From an uncultured Opitutales bacterium (lineage in GTDB: Bacteria; Verrucomicrobiota; Verrucomicrobiia; Opitutales; Seribacteraceae): a stretch of DNA of 64,000 nucleotides. Shown piece after piece: positions 31,864 to 42,305 of this stretch. The notes under the pieces were generated by a model, which was not told the origin of the DNA, ran no database searches, and was given only the letters and a program-made list of their open reading frames with translations. Made by a program: the position numbers and the translations under genes. Position 1 is the first letter of the stretch. Every line of letters begins with the position of its first letter. The stretch lies in the NCBI GenBank assembly GCA_905612515.1, contig CAJQSI010000020.1, forward strand, positions 31,817 through 95,816, given 5' to 3'.

Positions 31864-32984
31864 TTCTCCTTTGCCCGCTCGATCTCGTCCCCGATACCGT
31901 TCTCATTCTCGTCCGTGACTCCGGAAAGCGGATTTTTCACGACGGCCTGCCAGGCGATCTTTCGAAACACCTTATCCAGTTCGGCGGAAAGCATCTTTTT
32001 CGGTGGCCTCCGAGTGATCGGCTCAGGCGATTTTTTATACAACGTCGCATAGAATACGTAGCCCTCCAGCCATTCCATGCCTTTGCCCAAGTGCCCACCG
32101 TCGCTCCAAATGGACGGGATTTTGCCATCGACCCTTCGATTGAGTCCCTTGATTCCCGGCAACTTCCCTTGGAAATAAAGTTCAAGGGCTGCTAGCATCG
32201 CCTCGTTCGTTGGCAAGATATGAAACTTGCCAGGGTAACGCTTGTCGATTGTCGACACCAGTTTGGTGGTGACCGCCCGGCTTCGTTTCTTGGCAAAGGC
32301 GCGATAGTTCTCGATGCGTGGCTCACTGTCGCCCTCAGCAAATCCGTGAGCCCACTGCGGCCAACCGTTGAAGCAGTAGAACTTCATCTTCGGGTTGTAC
32401 TTGAGGCAGAAATCAATCCAACCAAAGTAATACTCTGAACGGTCATTGGTATAACCGCCCCACGTCATGACGTCCCATTTGCCAGTGGTGATGGCGGCCA
32501 TACAAACGGGAAATGGTTTGCCTCGGCTGGAAAGAATACCGTTTTCCAGTTCCCACATCATGCGGGTTCCGCCCGCTTCCCCACCTCGAGTATTGAGCCG
32601 CATGCGCTGCTCGAGACCAGCCGCCCGGGCAATGTGCGGAAGCGTACCGTAACCCGGTCTCATCCAACTGTGCCCGGTACCAACGATCCGCAAGCCGCTG
32701 CCTTTGGGATAGCCTGAAGGTTCCTGATTGCTTCCGTTCTTTCTCCGAAGAGGCATCGCTCTGATCTCCTCGGGCTTCATCAGGTAAGTCGCCCCGCGAA
32801 TGGAGGGATGATCGTCATGCCCGAATCCCAGCCAGGGAACGGGCACCGGACGACTGGTCCGATGCTTGGACTGCGGTCGTTTGAACTCGGGTGCCTCGGC
32901 GACTTCAGGCTTCTTAGCGTCTTGGGCCGGTACAACCAAACCAACCGACCAGAAGGCAAAGCAAATAAGCAAAACTTTCATCAT
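31860..32984 (-). CDS. SGNH-hydrolase-like secreted protein with C-terminal Ca-binding-like segment
   Basis: LRIVGTGHSWMRPG block-I-like; WSDGGHLGKGMEWL block-V-like; C-terminal SGVTDENENGIGDEIE; stop overlaps downstream ATG. Confidence 0.6.
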   Translation of the reverse strand: MMKVLLICFAFWSVGLVVPAQDAKKPEVAEAPEFKRPQSKHRTSRPVPVPWLGFGHDDHPSIRGATYLMKPEEIRAMPLRRKNGSNQEPSGYPKGSGLRIVGTGHSWMRPGYGTLPHIARAAGLEQRMRLNTRGGEAGGTRMMWELENGILSSRGKPFPVCMAAITTGKWDVMTWGGYTNDRSEYYFGWIDFCLKYNPKMKFYCFNGWPQWAHGFAEGDSEPRIENYRAFAKKRSRAVTTKLVSTIDKRYPGKFHILPTNEAMLAALELYFQGKLPGIKGLNRRVDGKIPSIWSDGGHLGKGMEWLEGYVFYATLYKKSPEPITRRPPKKMLSAELDKVFRKIAWQAVVKNPLSGVTDENENGIGDEIERAKEK

Positions 32985-32998
32985 GGGGCACTCTCATA

Positions 32999-34255
32999 TT
33001 ATGAAAAAAGTTCGGTGACAGGCTTTGCCCTGCTTCCACCGACAAGAAAGGGTCGACCGGCTGAGGAAAAGGCCTCTTCCTTAAGGGGTAAACCAGCGGC
33101 CCATCCGATAGTTGCGTGTAAGTCGTGCACGGTCACAGGGTTTTCGGGATAAGCCCCTTCCTTGTCGCTGGAACCGTAAACAAAGCCACGCTTTACACCA
33201 CCTCCGGCCAGAACTGAAGAAAAGCAAATGGGATAGTGACCACGTCCATTTCCGTTGTATTCCGGCTTACGACCGAACTCCGTGGCAAGGACAACCAAGG
33301 TGTCGTCAAGCATGCCTCGATCGTCCAAGTCCGAAATAAGGGCAGCGTAACCTTGGTCAAAGGGGGGACTCACGTCCTCCATCTCGGCTTTCAAATTGTT
33401 GTGCATGTCCCAACCTGTCGAGGCCACCTCGACAAATCTAACGCCTGTCTCAACCAAACGCCGGGCAAGCAAGCACCCTTGGCCAAATTTGCTCGTCCCA
33501 TATTTTTCCCGGGCAGGCTCAGATTCCTTGCTCAAGTCAAAAGCCTCCAAGTCTTTGCTTCGCAAGAGACGAAGTGTATTGTCGTAAAATTCACGATAGG
33601 CCTTCACCTTGGAATCAGGGTAACGAGCGGAGAAAAAGGCACTGAGGTTTTCAGATAGCGCGAGCCTCTTTTTGAGCGCAGCGCTACCGCCGGGGGTCTC
33701 TATGTTTTGCAACCCTGTTTCGGGATCAAGAATGGGGATCGGACTGAAGGAGGTCGGGAAAAACCCGTTGCCATGCTTGGGCTCCGTATTGATGCAGGCG
33801 GAGGAAGGCAAAGTGCCGTGACTCTGGCCAAGGTAGTGCTGAGCCCATGCCCCGAGGTTGGGGTGCTTGATGGTGTTTCTCTGGGTGAAGGCGGTACGCA
33901 AGAAGTATTGAGCCGGCCCATGAACACCGACTTTAGCCGTCATGCTCCGGATGATGGATATGCGGTCAGCAATCTTAGCAGTCTTCGGCAAGTACTCTGT
34001 GATTTGAAAGTCGCCCTTGGTGGCAATTGCTTCTCCGGGCCCCTTCGTAGGTCCCGTCTTGGGATCAAAGGTATCAATGTGGCTCATCCCGCCCTTGACC
34101 TGCAGAAAGATGATTCGCTTGGCCTTGCCGAAACCGTTTCCTCCAATCTTTTCCTGGGCCGGGACCAAGCCGGGAAGGATGGAAAGGCCAAACGCTCCGA
34201 GGGCGCACTGTTCGACAAACTGACGACGATTCAGGCAAAAATCTTTCATGAGCAT
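32999..34255 (-). CDS. DUF1501 protein with Tat-like signal
   Basis: NRRQFVEQCALGAFGLSILPGLVPA; FLQVKGGMSHIDTFDPKTG; VLATEFGRKPEYNGNGRGHYP. Confidence 0.93.
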   Translation of the reverse strand: MLMKDFCLNRRQFVEQCALGAFGLSILPGLVPAQEKIGGNGFGKAKRIIFLQVKGGMSHIDTFDPKTGPTKGPGEAIATKGDFQITEYLPKTAKIADRISIIRSMTAKVGVHGPAQYFLRTAFTQRNTIKHPNLGAWAQHYLGQSHGTLPSSACINTEPKHGNGFFPTSFSPIPILDPETGLQNIETPGGSAALKKRLALSENLSAFFSARYPDSKVKAYREFYDNTLRLLRSKDLEAFDLSKESEPAREKYGTSKFGQGCLLARRLVETGVRFVEVASTGWDMHNNLKAEMEDVSPPFDQGYAALISDLDDRGMLDDTLVVLATEFGRKPEYNGNGRGHYPICFSSVLAGGGVKRGFVYGSSDKEGAYPENPVTVHDLHATIGWAAGLPLKEEAFSSAGRPFLVGGSRAKPVTELFS

Positions 34256-34273
34256 TTTGAAAATTTGGATATG

Positions 34274-36307
34274 TTATTGGACAAAGAGAAATTCAGTGGA
34301 ATTAAAAAGGGCCCATGTCAAGTCAGCCTGGGTCATGTCTTTCTGCATCGCTTCCTTGATGGCTCCGATCTCTTCAGGGCTGGGAGGTCGACCGAAAAAA
34401 CTAAGGAATAGAAATTGAACGGCTGGCTGGAGTCCTCCGCTTTTTTTCAGTTTCCGGGATAGTCGAGATTCCGAATCGGACAGCATGTACTGGACGTCGC
34501 CGTTCATCAGCATGAGGCTTTGCGGAATGCTGGCCTCAGTACTTCCATCATTAACCAAGTCTCGAGAAGACTGGCCGAACATGCGCAGAAAATGATCATC
34601 CTTTGCCGGTTGGCTCATTTCGGATGCCCGCAAGAGAAATTGCCCGGCGATCTTCCTTGGTCGCTTGCCACCCACGAAATCGGAATCAACCAAGCGTTGG
34701 CCTCCAAACTGTTTTTTATTCAGGTGACCTGATTCCTTCATTGCCACGACCATTCTTTCCACATCTTTCAAGGACATTTCGTCATAGGGAAAGTCATAGC
34801 GAGTCACCCGATGAGAACGGTCCACCTTGTAACCGTCAATATCCTGCCCCATCACAAGGACCAAGATTGAGTCCCAAGCTTGCTCAGCCGTCATTCGACG
34901 TAGAATAGGTCCGGGAAACAAATACTTTTCAATGTCTCCGATTGGAGGAGTTAAGCTTGCCTTGGCTTGATAGGCCTTGGTGTTAAAGAGAACACGCTGA
35001 AATTCCCGAAGATCAAAGTCGGCCTTTACCATCACACGACCAAGAAGCTCGAGAAGGACGGGATTGGAAGATTCCGATAGATCGTCCAAGTCCTCCAGCG
35101 GTTCCTTCACTCCCAACCCAAAAGCCCTCTTCCAGAGGCGGTTGGCTATAGTGACCGCAAATCGAGGGTTTTGCTCGTGCGTCATCCACTTTGCGAAACT
35201 GGCCCGCAGGTTCTTGGGATTCTTCTTGTCCACCAGATAGGCGGGCCCCTTTTCATCTTCCGAGTCCCAGGAGAAAAGAGAGGGCAGGACCGGACTACCC
35301 GGATCAACGTCGTCGTAGGCGTAATCATCGGGGAACTTGAGAACTTGCCTACCCATGGTGTGGACCCTCGCCATACTTTGAGCCACGGCAGTTATGACGT
35401 CTTGCTTCGAAAGATCTCCCTTTTTAAGCTTGTTGCCTATTTTTCGAGGATCCCGATCACTTACGTCCGTCGATCCAAAGAAGGCCGCAAGTTCGTAAAA
35501 CTCACGCTGGGTCCAGTCGGCGAATGGATGGTCATGGCACTGAGCGCAAGCAACGTTTGCTCCGAGAAACACGGTCAACGTGTTGGACAAGTTGTCGAGT
35601 GGCATTCCGGGGTCGCGCAAAAGGTAACCGGAAGGCCCGGTTGCAGCAACGCTTCCCTCCGCCGTAAGCAACTCCATGACAATCTCGTCCCAAGAACGAT
35701 TCAGGGCTATCTGATCTTTAAGCCATCTTTCGTAGTGACTGTAGTTCGTCCTCTTGATCGATCCTTTGTGCCGGAGCAGGTCAGCCAACCAGTTGAATAA
35801 GTGGGAACGGTAACCTTCCGAGACAAGCAACTTGTCGATAAGCTTTCTTCTCTTGTCGAGATCCTTGTCCTTGAGAAAAACGGTCGCTTCATCATCGGTT
35901 GGGATTCGGCCGACAACATCCAGATAAATTCGACGAAGAAAGATAAAATCATTGGCGGGCGGGTTTGGTTTTTGACCGACCTTGACCAAAGCGTCACCTA
36001 TAAAACGATCGATCCAATGAGCAGCAGTCTTGATCTGGTCAATCTCCATGCGAAGTCGCTTATCAGACCGCACCTGAGGGGCATTCCCATTCTTCGGTAA
36101 AGGCGGGAGTTTCATTGGAGAAACGTTTTCCTTATTCTTGCCGGGCTTACGTTCCTTTCGCTTCTTATTCTTCTCCTTACCTTCAGGTGAGGATTTTATA
36201 ACGCCTTCCTTTGCCAAAGAGACACCCGAAGCAGTCTTCTTTTGAGCGAAAACAGACAGTAATAAGGAAACTGAACAGAAGAAAACAAAAAATTTCATGG
36301 GCAACAT
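34274..36307 (-). CDS. DUF1549/DUF1553 protein without an N-terminal planctomycete cytochrome domain
   Basis: FIFLRRIYLDVVGRIPTDDEA; GANVACAQCHDHPFADWTQREFYELAAFFG; lysine-rich N-terminal linker. Confidence 0.92.
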   Translation of the reverse strand: MLPMKFFVFFCSVSLLLSVFAQKKTASGVSLAKEGVIKSSPEGKEKNKKRKERKPGKNKENVSPMKLPPLPKNGNAPQVRSDKRLRMEIDQIKTAAHWIDRFIGDALVKVGQKPNPPANDFIFLRRIYLDVVGRIPTDDEATVFLKDKDLDKRRKLIDKLLVSEGYRSHLFNWLADLLRHKGSIKRTNYSHYERWLKDQIALNRSWDEIVMELLTAEGSVAATGPSGYLLRDPGMPLDNLSNTLTVFLGANVACAQCHDHPFADWTQREFYELAAFFGSTDVSDRDPRKIGNKLKKGDLSKQDVITAVAQSMARVHTMGRQVLKFPDDYAYDDVDPGSPVLPSLFSWDSEDEKGPAYLVDKKNPKNLRASFAKWMTHEQNPRFAVTIANRLWKRAFGLGVKEPLEDLDDLSESSNPVLLELLGRVMVKADFDLREFQRVLFNTKAYQAKASLTPPIGDIEKYLFPGPILRRMTAEQAWDSILVLVMGQDIDGYKVDRSHRVTRYDFPYDEMSLKDVERMVVAMKESGHLNKKQFGGQRLVDSDFVGGKRPRKIAGQFLLRASEMSQPAKDDHFLRMFGQSSRDLVNDGSTEASIPQSLMLMNGDVQYMLSDSESRLSRKLKKSGGLQPAVQFLFLSFFGRPPSPEEIGAIKEAMQKDMTQADLTWALFNSTEFLFVQ

Positions 36308-36369
36308 ATTAAATGATACAAACTGTTAAATGAATATAAAGTTTCAAGCATGATGCAGGTAGAGGATAA

Positions 36370-37755
36370 CTATTTTTTACGAAGATTGGAAAACACCTTT
36401 CCGGTCGGCTTGGTCGGCAGCGTAATCTTCCATTCCTCGAGTAAGCGAGACAATGCCTTCACCACCTTGGGATTCTTTTCCTTGAGGTCGTTTTTCTCGT
36501 AGGGATCAGCAACCAAATCGAAGAGTTCCAAATGGCTACCTTTTGCATTGGTCACGAACTTCCATTGATCCTTCACCACGGCAAAGGACACCCAGTGGTC
36601 GGGCTTGGTCGGGCGGGCGGGCCATGGGGCGCCGATCTTCCAAAACAATGGTTTTCCGCGCAAGGCGCTCCCCTTCCCCATCAGGGCGTTCACTTGACTG
36701 ACACCGTCAGGCTTGTAGTTTTTGGGCAACTTGACATCAGCCAGTTCGCAGAAGGTCGGCAACAGATCGACGGCAGACAAAACTGCCTTCTTGTCCACTT
36801 TGCCGGCAGGCACCTTGCCCGGCCAACGAGCTATGAAGGGCACGCCAATGCCTCCCTCGAGAAGTGCTCCCTTGTAAGCTCGGCGACCACCAGTGATTCC
36901 TTTTGCGGCAGCTATGCCGTAGCCCGGACCGGTGGCCGAGTCGTAGGACAAGGCCAGCTTGGTGGGTGAACTGGCGCGGGCGGGGCCATTGTCCGAACTA
37001 AAGATGACCAAAGTATTGTCGGTCAGCTTGAGGCGATCCAAGGCATCGAGCAATTGGCCGATTCGTTGGTCGGCGTGAAACAAGGTCGCCGCGTATATAC
37101 TGTGTTCCTCGCTTAACTTGGGAAAGAGCTTCTGCAACTTGGGATCAACGTGAAAGGGAGTGTGCGGCTCATGCATCCAGAGGTTGATGAAGAACGGCTT
37201 TCCCTGGGCATGGCTTTTCTCGATGAAGGGTATGGCGCTCTTGACGTCGTCGTGGACGAACATTTGCGGACCCGAACAATTGAATGCCCCGTAGTCGTCA
37301 TAGCCGTACTCGCTCAGGAAAGGGGCGTCGGGGATCATGTCGTTGGCCAAGTGCCACTTTCCGTAATGGGCGGTGGCATAACCCGCCTGCTGAAGAAACC
37401 GTGAAAGTAAGGGAGCCTTGGGGTCGAGCCAGTCCGGCATGTTGCGCTTAGCATTGCTGGGTACCCATGCAAAGTGACCATCGATGTTGTATCGAGCCGG
37501 GAAATGCCCGGTCATGACGGCCGTCCGACTGGGAGAACAGACTCCGCTGGCAACGGTGAAGCGATGAAAGTCGGTCCCCTCCTTGGCCAAGCGGTCGATA
37601 TTGGGTGTCTTCAGGTAGGGATGACCATGGCATCCTAGGTCCCCCCAGCCCCAGTCATCGGCAAAAATGAAGACGATGTTGGGCCGCTTCGCAGCTTGAA
37701 CCGAAGAGATCGCCAAGGAGAAAGCAAAGACGCAGGACGTGAGCCATTTTTTCAT
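36370..37755 (-). CDS. sulfatase
   Basis: PNIVFIFADDWGWGDLGCHG; ASGVCSPSRTAVMTGH; HYGKWHL; FSSDNGP. Confidence 0.94.
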   Translation of the reverse strand: MKKWLTSCVFAFSLAISSVQAAKRPNIVFIFADDWGWGDLGCHGHPYLKTPNIDRLAKEGTDFHRFTVASGVCSPSRTAVMTGHFPARYNIDGHFAWVPSNAKRNMPDWLDPKAPLLSRFLQQAGYATAHYGKWHLANDMIPDAPFLSEYGYDDYGAFNCSGPQMFVHDDVKSAIPFIEKSHAQGKPFFINLWMHEPHTPFHVDPKLQKLFPKLSEEHSIYAATLFHADQRIGQLLDALDRLKLTDNTLVIFSSDNGPARASSPTKLALSYDSATGPGYGIAAAKGITGGRRAYKGALLEGGIGVPFIARWPGKVPAGKVDKKAVLSAVDLLPTFCELADVKLPKNYKPDGVSQVNALMGKGSALRGKPLFWKIGAPWPARPTKPDHWVSFAVVKDQWKFVTNAKGSHLELFDLVADPYEKNDLKEKNPKVVKALSRLLEEWKITLPTKPTGKVFSNLRKK

Positions 37756-39152
37756 TTTTTATTTTTATTTTTATTGGGTGAAGGGGGGCCGGAACCCCTT
37801 TTAAGATGGATTAGCCCCTTGAAAGTGGGATCGATAAGTTGAGCGGACCACTCCTTGCGAAGTGCATTCAATTCGGCGAGGATTTTCGGTTTAGCCGAGG
37901 CTAGGTTACGAGTTTCACCGATGTCCTCGTCCAAGTCGTAAAGCTGGGGCTTGCCGTTCCGAAAAGGGATGACCAACTTGAAGTTTCCCTTGCGCACGGA
38001 ATAGCGTTTATCATCGTATTTTCGGAGAAAAAGCACCTCGTGAGGCGAGTTTGGATTCTTGCCGACAAGATAAGGAACGAGATTCACTCCATCAAGGGGC
38101 TTGTCCTTGTCCACCTTGGCTCCGGACAGGGCGACCATAGTGGCGGCGAAATCGAGAGAGGAAACGGGATGGTCGTAGGTTTTCCCCCGAGGCAAGGTGC
38201 CTTTCCACTGCAAGGCGAAGGGAACTCGATGCCCCCCTTCCCATACATCTCCCTTGGAGCCTCGCAACGGGCTGTTTTGCGAGGCGTTCTTAGTGATCGG
38301 ACCACCATTGTCGGAAAGAAAGGCCACAATGGTTTTCTCCTCTAGCTTGTTCTCGCGGAGGCTTTTGAGAAGGAGCCCTACCCCATCGTCAATGGCGCTC
38401 ACCATGGCGGCATAGGTTTTTCGCTTGGGGTCCTTTATATGAGTAAAACGATTGAGGTATTTGGCGGTCGCCTGCAACGGGGTATGAGGGGCGTTATAGG
38501 AAAGAAAGAGAAAGAACGGCTTGTCCTTGTTTCGCTCCACGAAGGAGACCGCCTCGTCTGAAAATTCATCGGTCAGGTATTTGCGAGGAGGCACCGGGGT
38601 ATAATTCTTCAGAATCCAAGTCCGATAACTTTCCCCCTCGCCCTTGGCTTTGGCGCCGTCCTTGATCACGAGGTCTTCCGGCATGTACTTGTGCCCGCCT
38701 CCGAGGTGTCCGTAGAACTCGTTGAAGCCGCGCTTCATAGGATGACTGGTGGGGGCATGGGCTCCGAGATGCCATTTGCCAATTATGCCCGAATGGTAAC
38801 CGACGGGAGCCAACAACTCGGCAATGGTCTTCTCGTTGCGGGTGAGACCCATATCCGGATCATTAGGCTGGTACTGCGGGTTACGCTCGAACCCAAAACG
38901 CTGTTGGTAGCGCCCGGTTATGAATCCGGCTCGAGACGGACCGCACACGGAATAGGAAACATATCCGTTGGTGCAGCGAACGCCATGGGATGCAATGGAA
39001 TCGACGTTCGGGGTCGGAATGTCCTTGCACCCGTTGAAGCCCACGTCCGCATAGCCAAGATCATCCGCCATAATCACGATGAGGTTTGGCACAGCTTGCG
39101 CAATAATCGCGTAGAAGAAGACGCTTAGGATAAGAAGGGGACGAACCGTCAT
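37752..39152 (-). CDS. sulfatase
   Basis: PNLIVIMADDLGYADVGFNG; SYSVCGPSRAGFITGR; IIGKWHLG; LSDNGGP. Confidence 0.94.
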   Translation of the reverse strand: MTVRPLLILSVFFYAIIAQAVPNLIVIMADDLGYADVGFNGCKDIPTPNVDSIASHGVRCTNGYVSYSVCGPSRAGFITGRYQQRFGFERNPQYQPNDPDMGLTRNEKTIAELLAPVGYHSGIIGKWHLGAHAPTSHPMKRGFNEFYGHLGGGHKYMPEDLVIKDGAKAKGEGESYRTWILKNYTPVPPRKYLTDEFSDEAVSFVERNKDKPFFLFLSYNAPHTPLQATAKYLNRFTHIKDPKRKTYAAMVSAIDDGVGLLLKSLRENKLEEKTIVAFLSDNGGPITKNASQNSPLRGSKGDVWEGGHRVPFALQWKGTLPRGKTYDHPVSSLDFAATMVALSGAKVDKDKPLDGVNLVPYLVGKNPNSPHEVLFLRKYDDKRYSVRKGNFKLVIPFRNGKPQLYDLDEDIGETRNLASAKPKILAELNALRKEWSAQLIDPTFKGLIHLKRGSGPPSPNKNKNKK

Positions 39153-39297
39153 TCTTTTTGCCTATTACTAAACAACCTCGATGTCTATCCGACAATTCGT
39201 CTCATGTATCAGTTATCCCTGGCAGGCGAAGTTGAACAATGCGCTTGGCGTTTATCAGGTCGGTCATTAATTCAATGAAGCCCAACTCAACAACTAA

Positions 39298-40863
39298 ATG
39301 AAAATAACAGCCAAACACCAACTTTGGGCAGGAATCTGCTTTTTGATTTCCTTCGCTGCCTACGGAAACAAGGGAGATAAGAAGCCAAACATCCTCTTCA
39401 TCTTCACCGACGACCAATCGCACCGCACAGTAAGTTGCTATCCGGAAGCCCCCGACTGGGTGAATACGCCAAATATCGACTCCCTCGCAAAAAACGGAGT
39501 CCGTTTCGCCCATTGCTACATGGGGACCTGGTGCATGGCCGTGCGAGCCACTTTGCTCACCGGTCACCAAACCTACGGCGTCCGATCCATGCGGATGGAG
39601 GGCGAATATCCCAGCAGTAAATACGATCCGGAGAAATGCCCGTTTTGGCCATCGGTCTTCCGCAAAAAAGGATACCAAACCGCTCAAATCGGGAAATGGC
39701 ACACAGGAGTCGACAACGGGTATGGTCGCGATTGGGATTTTCAAAAAGTATGGAATCGGCCCGCCTTCCCCGCCAACTCAGGAAACTACTTCGATCAGCA
39801 ACTGATCCAGACCAACGGCCCCAAGCCGGTCATGACTCAAGGCTACTCGACCGATAACTACACCAAGTGGGCCGAAGAATACATCCGCGGTGGCCATGGG
39901 AAGGACAAGGGCAAGCCCTTTTATCTCTGGCTTTGCTATGGCGCCGTGCACGGTCCCTTCACCCCGGCCAAACGGCACTTTGATCGTTACCCAAACTCCA
40001 AGATCAAAATCCCCAAGGACATTTATCCTCCTCGGGAAGGGAAACCAAAATATTCCCGGGAAAAAGAACAATGGATCCCCGGCCCCGATGGATTGCCGGT
40101 CCTAAAGTCGGGCCAATTCGCCGGCCGAACGGTGAGCGGCAAGGCCATCCACGGAAACGATATCCATGCCCTCACCCGCCAATACCACCAAGGCGTTCTC
40201 GCCATCGACGAAGGGGTCGGCAAACTAATTCGGGCACTTAAGGAAACTGGGCAATACGACAACACCCTGATCGTCTTTGGGGCGGACCAGGGAATCGCAT
40301 GGGGACAAAAGGGGTTCCAAATGAAGCTGGCTCCCTATGACGGAACGATCCGAGGCCCGCTCATCATAAGCATGCCCAAGAAATTCCCGAAGGGTAAGGT
40401 ATGCAACAAACCAGTTGGAGGAACCGACCTAGTACCCACCTTCTTCAAGACGGCTGGGCTCGAACTTCCTTGGAAAATGCATGGTCGCGACCTTACTCCG
40501 CTGCTCGAAAACCCCAAGGGGAAAGGTTGGAAGACACCGCTCTTGCTCGCTCACACGGGGATGAGCTACGGGGAAGATTGCGACGTCGTGATCGATATGA
40601 AGGACGACCCGATTTACCAGAAACAAGAAGTTCCCTGGTGGGTTTCCCTGCGAACGGACCGCTACAAGTACATCCGCAATCTGATCCCGGGTGAGACCGA
40701 GGAGCTCTACGACATGAAGAAGGATCCGGATGAACTGGTTAACTTGGCCTTCGAAGAAAAATACTCCGATCTCCTCCGCAAACTCAGAAAGAAAACGGTT
40801 TCCGAACTCAAAAGAACGGACTGCGCCTTCGCGCTCAAAATGCCGGAAGTACGCAACCCTTAG
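39298..40863 (+). CDS. sulfatase with CMAVR active-site sequence
   Basis: PNILFIFTDDQSHRTVSCYP; GTWCMAVRATLLTGHQ; IGKWHTG; FGADQG. Confidence 0.92.
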   Translation: MKITAKHQLWAGICFLISFAAYGNKGDKKPNILFIFTDDQSHRTVSCYPEAPDWVNTPNIDSLAKNGVRFAHCYMGTWCMAVRATLLTGHQTYGVRSMRMEGEYPSSKYDPEKCPFWPSVFRKKGYQTAQIGKWHTGVDNGYGRDWDFQKVWNRPAFPANSGNYFDQQLIQTNGPKPVMTQGYSTDNYTKWAEEYIRGGHGKDKGKPFYLWLCYGAVHGPFTPAKRHFDRYPNSKIKIPKDIYPPREGKPKYSREKEQWIPGPDGLPVLKSGQFAGRTVSGKAIHGNDIHALTRQYHQGVLAIDEGVGKLIRALKETGQYDNTLIVFGADQGIAWGQKGFQMKLAPYDGTIRGPLIISMPKKFPKGKVCNKPVGGTDLVPTFFKTAGLELPWKMHGRDLTPLLENPKGKGWKTPLLLAHTGMSYGEDCDVVIDMKDDPIYQKQEVPWWVSLRTDRYKYIRNLIPGETEELYDMKKDPDELVNLAFEEKYSDLLRKLRKKTVSELKRTDCAFALKMPEVRNP

Positions 40864-40879
40864 TTAGGAATCCCAGCTC

Positions 40880-42268
40880 ATGAGAAAAGGTCTTTTGTCA
40901 ATTTCCGCGTTCTGCTTGCTTGGATTATCCCCGGTCTACGCCAAACCCAACATACTCTTCATCGCCATCGACGACCTCCGTCCCGAGCTTGCGTGTTACG
41001 GAGGCAAGGAGGTCAAGTCTCCTCACATCGACAAACTCGCAAAGCAGGGAACTGTCTTCAACCGGGCCTATTGTCAGGTTGCAGTCTGCGGAGCTTCGCG
41101 GGCTAGCTTGATGACCGGACTTCGGCCCACCAAGAAGCGCTTTCTAAAGTACGACACCTTTGCCGAAAAAGACGCTCCCGACGCCATGACTCTGGCCGAG
41201 GAATTAAGGAAGAACGGATACCATTGCATTTCCAACGGCAAGATCTTTCACCACAAGAACGACACCGCAAAACGGAGCTGGAGCGAGGACCCATGGAAAC
41301 CCAGTATGGGCGGAGCCTCTTTTCTCGACCCAAAGTCAAAATCCATGATTGGCGGGCGGAAGAAGCGCGGTCCGGTTTTAGAATTCCCCGAGGTAGCCGA
41401 CAGCGCATACCCGGATGGCCAAATCGCGGATAAGACGATTGCCGATCTCAAGCGTATGAAAAAGAATAGCAAACCCTTCTTTCTCGCCTGTGGGTTCATC
41501 AAGCCACACCTGCCCTTCTATGCCCCAAAAAAATACTGGGATCTTTACGACCGTACATCGCTCGAACTTGCGGACAACCGTGACCGGCCGGTGAACGCAC
41601 CTTCCTCACTCAGGGGATCGGGCGAGATTCACAGCTACCATGACCGGGGAATGAAATACAATAGCGAGGAATGGCACCGGGCATGCCTGCACGGATACTA
41701 CGCTTGCGTAAGTTACGTCGACACCCAGATAGGCAAAGTGATGAAAACGTTGAACGACTTGGATCTCCGGGAAAACACCATCATCGTCCTTTGGGGTGAT
41801 CACGGTTGGCACCTGGGCGAGCACAATTTCTGGGGCAAGCACAACGTCATGCACCTGTCGACACGCTCGCCCTTGATCGTCGCCGCTCCCGGTTTCAAGT
41901 CTAGGCAAGTATGCGACCGCTTGGTCGAATTCGTCGACCTCTACCCCACCCTCATGGATCTGGCTGACATAAAGTCAAATAACAAAGGACTGGAGGGAAC
42001 GAGCTTCAAGCCCTTGCTAGAAACCCCCCGTTTGAAATGGAAAAGTGCAGCTTTTTCCAAGTACGGCCCAGCCCGGAGCCTCGTCACCAACCAATTCAAT
42101 TACGCCGAATTCAACGACGGACAGAAAATGCTATTCGATTTGAAAGCTGATCCCGACGAAAACATCAACTTGGCTGCTTCCCCGGAGCATGAGAAGACCC
42201 TCAATCGCTTGGGAAAGATGCTCAAGGATGGATGGATTAAGCTCTTGCCCTCTGAAACAAAACATTAG
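40880..42268 (+). CDS. sulfatase (iduronate-2-sulfatase-like)
   Basis: PNILFIAIDDLRPELACYGG; VAVCGASRASLMTGLRP; LWGDHGWHLGEHNFWGKH. Confidence 0.94.
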   Translation: MRKGLLSISAFCLLGLSPVYAKPNILFIAIDDLRPELACYGGKEVKSPHIDKLAKQGTVFNRAYCQVAVCGASRASLMTGLRPTKKRFLKYDTFAEKDAPDAMTLAEELRKNGYHCISNGKIFHHKNDTAKRSWSEDPWKPSMGGASFLDPKSKSMIGGRKKRGPVLEFPEVADSAYPDGQIADKTIADLKRMKKNSKPFFLACGFIKPHLPFYAPKKYWDLYDRTSLELADNRDRPVNAPSSLRGSGEIHSYHDRGMKYNSEEWHRACLHGYYACVSYVDTQIGKVMKTLNDLDLRENTIIVLWGDHGWHLGEHNFWGKHNVMHLSTRSPLIVAAPGFKSRQVCDRLVEFVDLYPTLMDLADIKSNNKGLEGTSFKPLLETPRLKWKSAAFSKYGPARSLVTNQFNYAEFNDGQKMLFDLKADPDENINLAASPEHEKTLNRLGKMLKDGWIKLLPSETKH

Positions 42269-42305
42269 ACTCAGACTTAGCTCGGACCAACCGCATTAAA
42301 GCCAT

